In this document: positions 5,455-5,812 of the stretch, piece by piece
Numbering within the stretch: the stretch's first letter is position 1
Layout: every line of letters begins with the position of its first letter
Origin: Acidaminococcales bacterium
GTDB lineage: Bacteria > Bacillota > Negativicutes > Acidaminococcales > JAISLQ01
Direction: 5' to 3'
Length of the DNA stretch: 5,812 nt
Assembly (NCBI GenBank): GCA_031275255.1
Contig: JAISPA010000111.1
Coordinates: 1-5,812, forward strand
Made by a program: the position numbers and the translations under genes
Notes under the pieces: model-generated
What the model was told of the DNA's origin: nothing
The model's input: the letters and a program-made list of their open reading frames with translations, nothing else
Database searches by the model: none

Positions 5455-5460
5455 TTTTTA

Positions 5461-5812
5461 GTGGAAACAAGATTTGACAAGGAAAAATTGGCCAAATTTT
5501 GCCTGGAGATATTTCAGGCGGCAGGCCTTAGGCCGGAACACGCCGCCTGCGTTGTGGCAAACCTTGTCGCGGCGGAACTGCGCGGGGTACGCAGCCACGG
5601 CCTTATTCAGGTCAAAAATTACGTCGATGGGCTGAAAAGCGGCGTGATCAACAAAAATCCCAGGATAAAGACGCTCAAAGACGCGCCGTCGGCCGTTTTG
5701 ATCGATGGCGATGCCGCGCCCGGCGCCGTTTCCGGCGTTTGCGCCATGGACAAGTGTATCGAAAAGGCAAAAATTACCGGCATGGCGGGCGCCGCGGTCA
5801 AAAACGGGACAC
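5461..5812 (+). CDS. Malate/L-lactate dehydrogenase family (Ldh_2) oxidoreductase, N-terminal 117 residues
   Basis: NAD(P)-dependent oxidoreductase of the family that includes YbiC, AllD (ureidoglycolate), DlgD/YiaK (2,3-diketo-L-gulonate) and ComC (sulfolactate); members interconvert 2-hydroxyacids and 2-ketoacids in the cytoplasm. The frame from GTG 5461 runs open to the right edge. Visible are an N-terminal helical part (1-38), the hallmark ELRGVRSHG (39-47) with Ser45-His46 at the conserved catalytic/substrate position, VKNYVDGLKSGVIN (51-64), VLIDGDAAPG (79-88) and a strand AGAAVKNGT (109-117). The last partial codon begins with C, consistent with the family's NxxHFG motif following. About two thirds of the protein is missing, including most cofactor contacts, so the subfamily cannot be assigned. 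Its position after the dehydratase and importer genes suggests it handles the same acid or a product of it, though the 686-bp gap makes a separate transcript possible. Confidence 0.9.
   Translation, partial: METRFDKEKLAKFCLEIFQAAGLRPEHAACVVANLVAAELRGVRSHGLIQVKNYVDGLKSGVINKNPRIKTLKDAPSAVLIDGDAAPGAVSGVCAMDKCIEKAKITGMAGAAVKNGT

Larger units (their letters stand above)
4775..5460. other. Repeat-rich gene-free block between binding protein and dehydrogenase
   Basis: These 686 bp contain no supportable gene: open frames on both strands run across repeats and lack ribosome binding sites. A T6 run (4796-4801) after GC-rich sequence follows the binding-protein stop, but I find no good stem before it. 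Besides the repeats listed separately, there are small hairpins TTTCCC-AAA-GGGAAA (5025-5039) and AAACAG/CTGTTT (5231-5236 with 5245-5250). I see no clear promoter for the downstream dehydrogenase. Confidence 0.65.

Noticed and set aside
4775..5460. CRISPR array
   Set aside because: The repeats are few, unequal in type and spaced irregularly (adjacent or 192 bp apart); no cas gene is present.
4819..5495. Several open frames of 60-130 codons on both strands
   Set aside because: They are translations of the repeat block, including the C16 run, with no ribosome binding sites and no recognisable domains.

Overview
The window looks like chromosomal DNA from a Gram-positive-lineage bacterium (Firmicutes/Bacillota, possibly a Clostridia or Negativicutes relative). 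This rests on strong purine-rich ribosome binding sites (AGGAG, AGGAGG, AGGTGA, AAAGGAG), GTG as well as ATG starts, a clostridial-looking class II fructose-bisphosphate aldolase, and a lipoprotein-type binding protein. Base composition is moderately GC-rich in genes and very GC-rich in several spacers. The lineage is an inference; there is no rRNA or marker gene here.

Layout, left to right: (1) 1-608, minus strand, the N-terminal 202 residues of a class II fructose-bisphosphate aldolase that runs off the left edge. (2) 609-1155, a divergent regulatory region with an extended -10 promoter for the aldolase, a TTGACA/TAAAAT promoter for the rightward genes, and a perfect 11-bp inverted repeat at the predicted rightward transcription start. 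(3) 1156-2331, an enolase-superfamily (mandelate racemase/galactonate dehydratase type) sugar-acid dehydratase. (4) 2332-2692, a GC-rich spacer with a long hairpin. (5) 2693-3526, a NitT/TauT-type ABC transporter permease. (6) 3527-3712, a spacer with two hairpins. (7) 3713-4774, the matching substrate-binding lipoprotein. (8) 4775-5460, a 686-bp gene-free block of small repeats: a 24/25-bp tandem duplication, a CATTGCGAGG...GAAGCAATC palindromic element, two copies of a 44-bp element whose differences are mostly compensatory, and a 16-nt run of C. (9) 5461-5812, the first 117 residues of a malate/L-lactate dehydrogenase-family (Ldh_2) oxidoreductase that runs off the right edge.

The rightward genes read as a small catabolic locus: uptake of an organic anion by an ABC importer (the ATPase is not in the window), dehydration of a hydroxy-acid by the enolase-superfamily enzyme, and an NAD(P)-linked 2-hydroxyacid/2-ketoacid oxidoreductase step. 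The substrate cannot be read from the sequence. A sugar acid is the default guess; a sulfonated acid is a more speculative alternative, because some TauT-type importers carry sulfonates and one Ldh_2 member (ComC) acts on sulfolactate. The most unusual material is non-coding: the covarying hairpin repeat pair, the C16 tract, and the perfect operator-like inverted repeat. About 30% of the window is non-coding, which is high for a functionally linked cluster.
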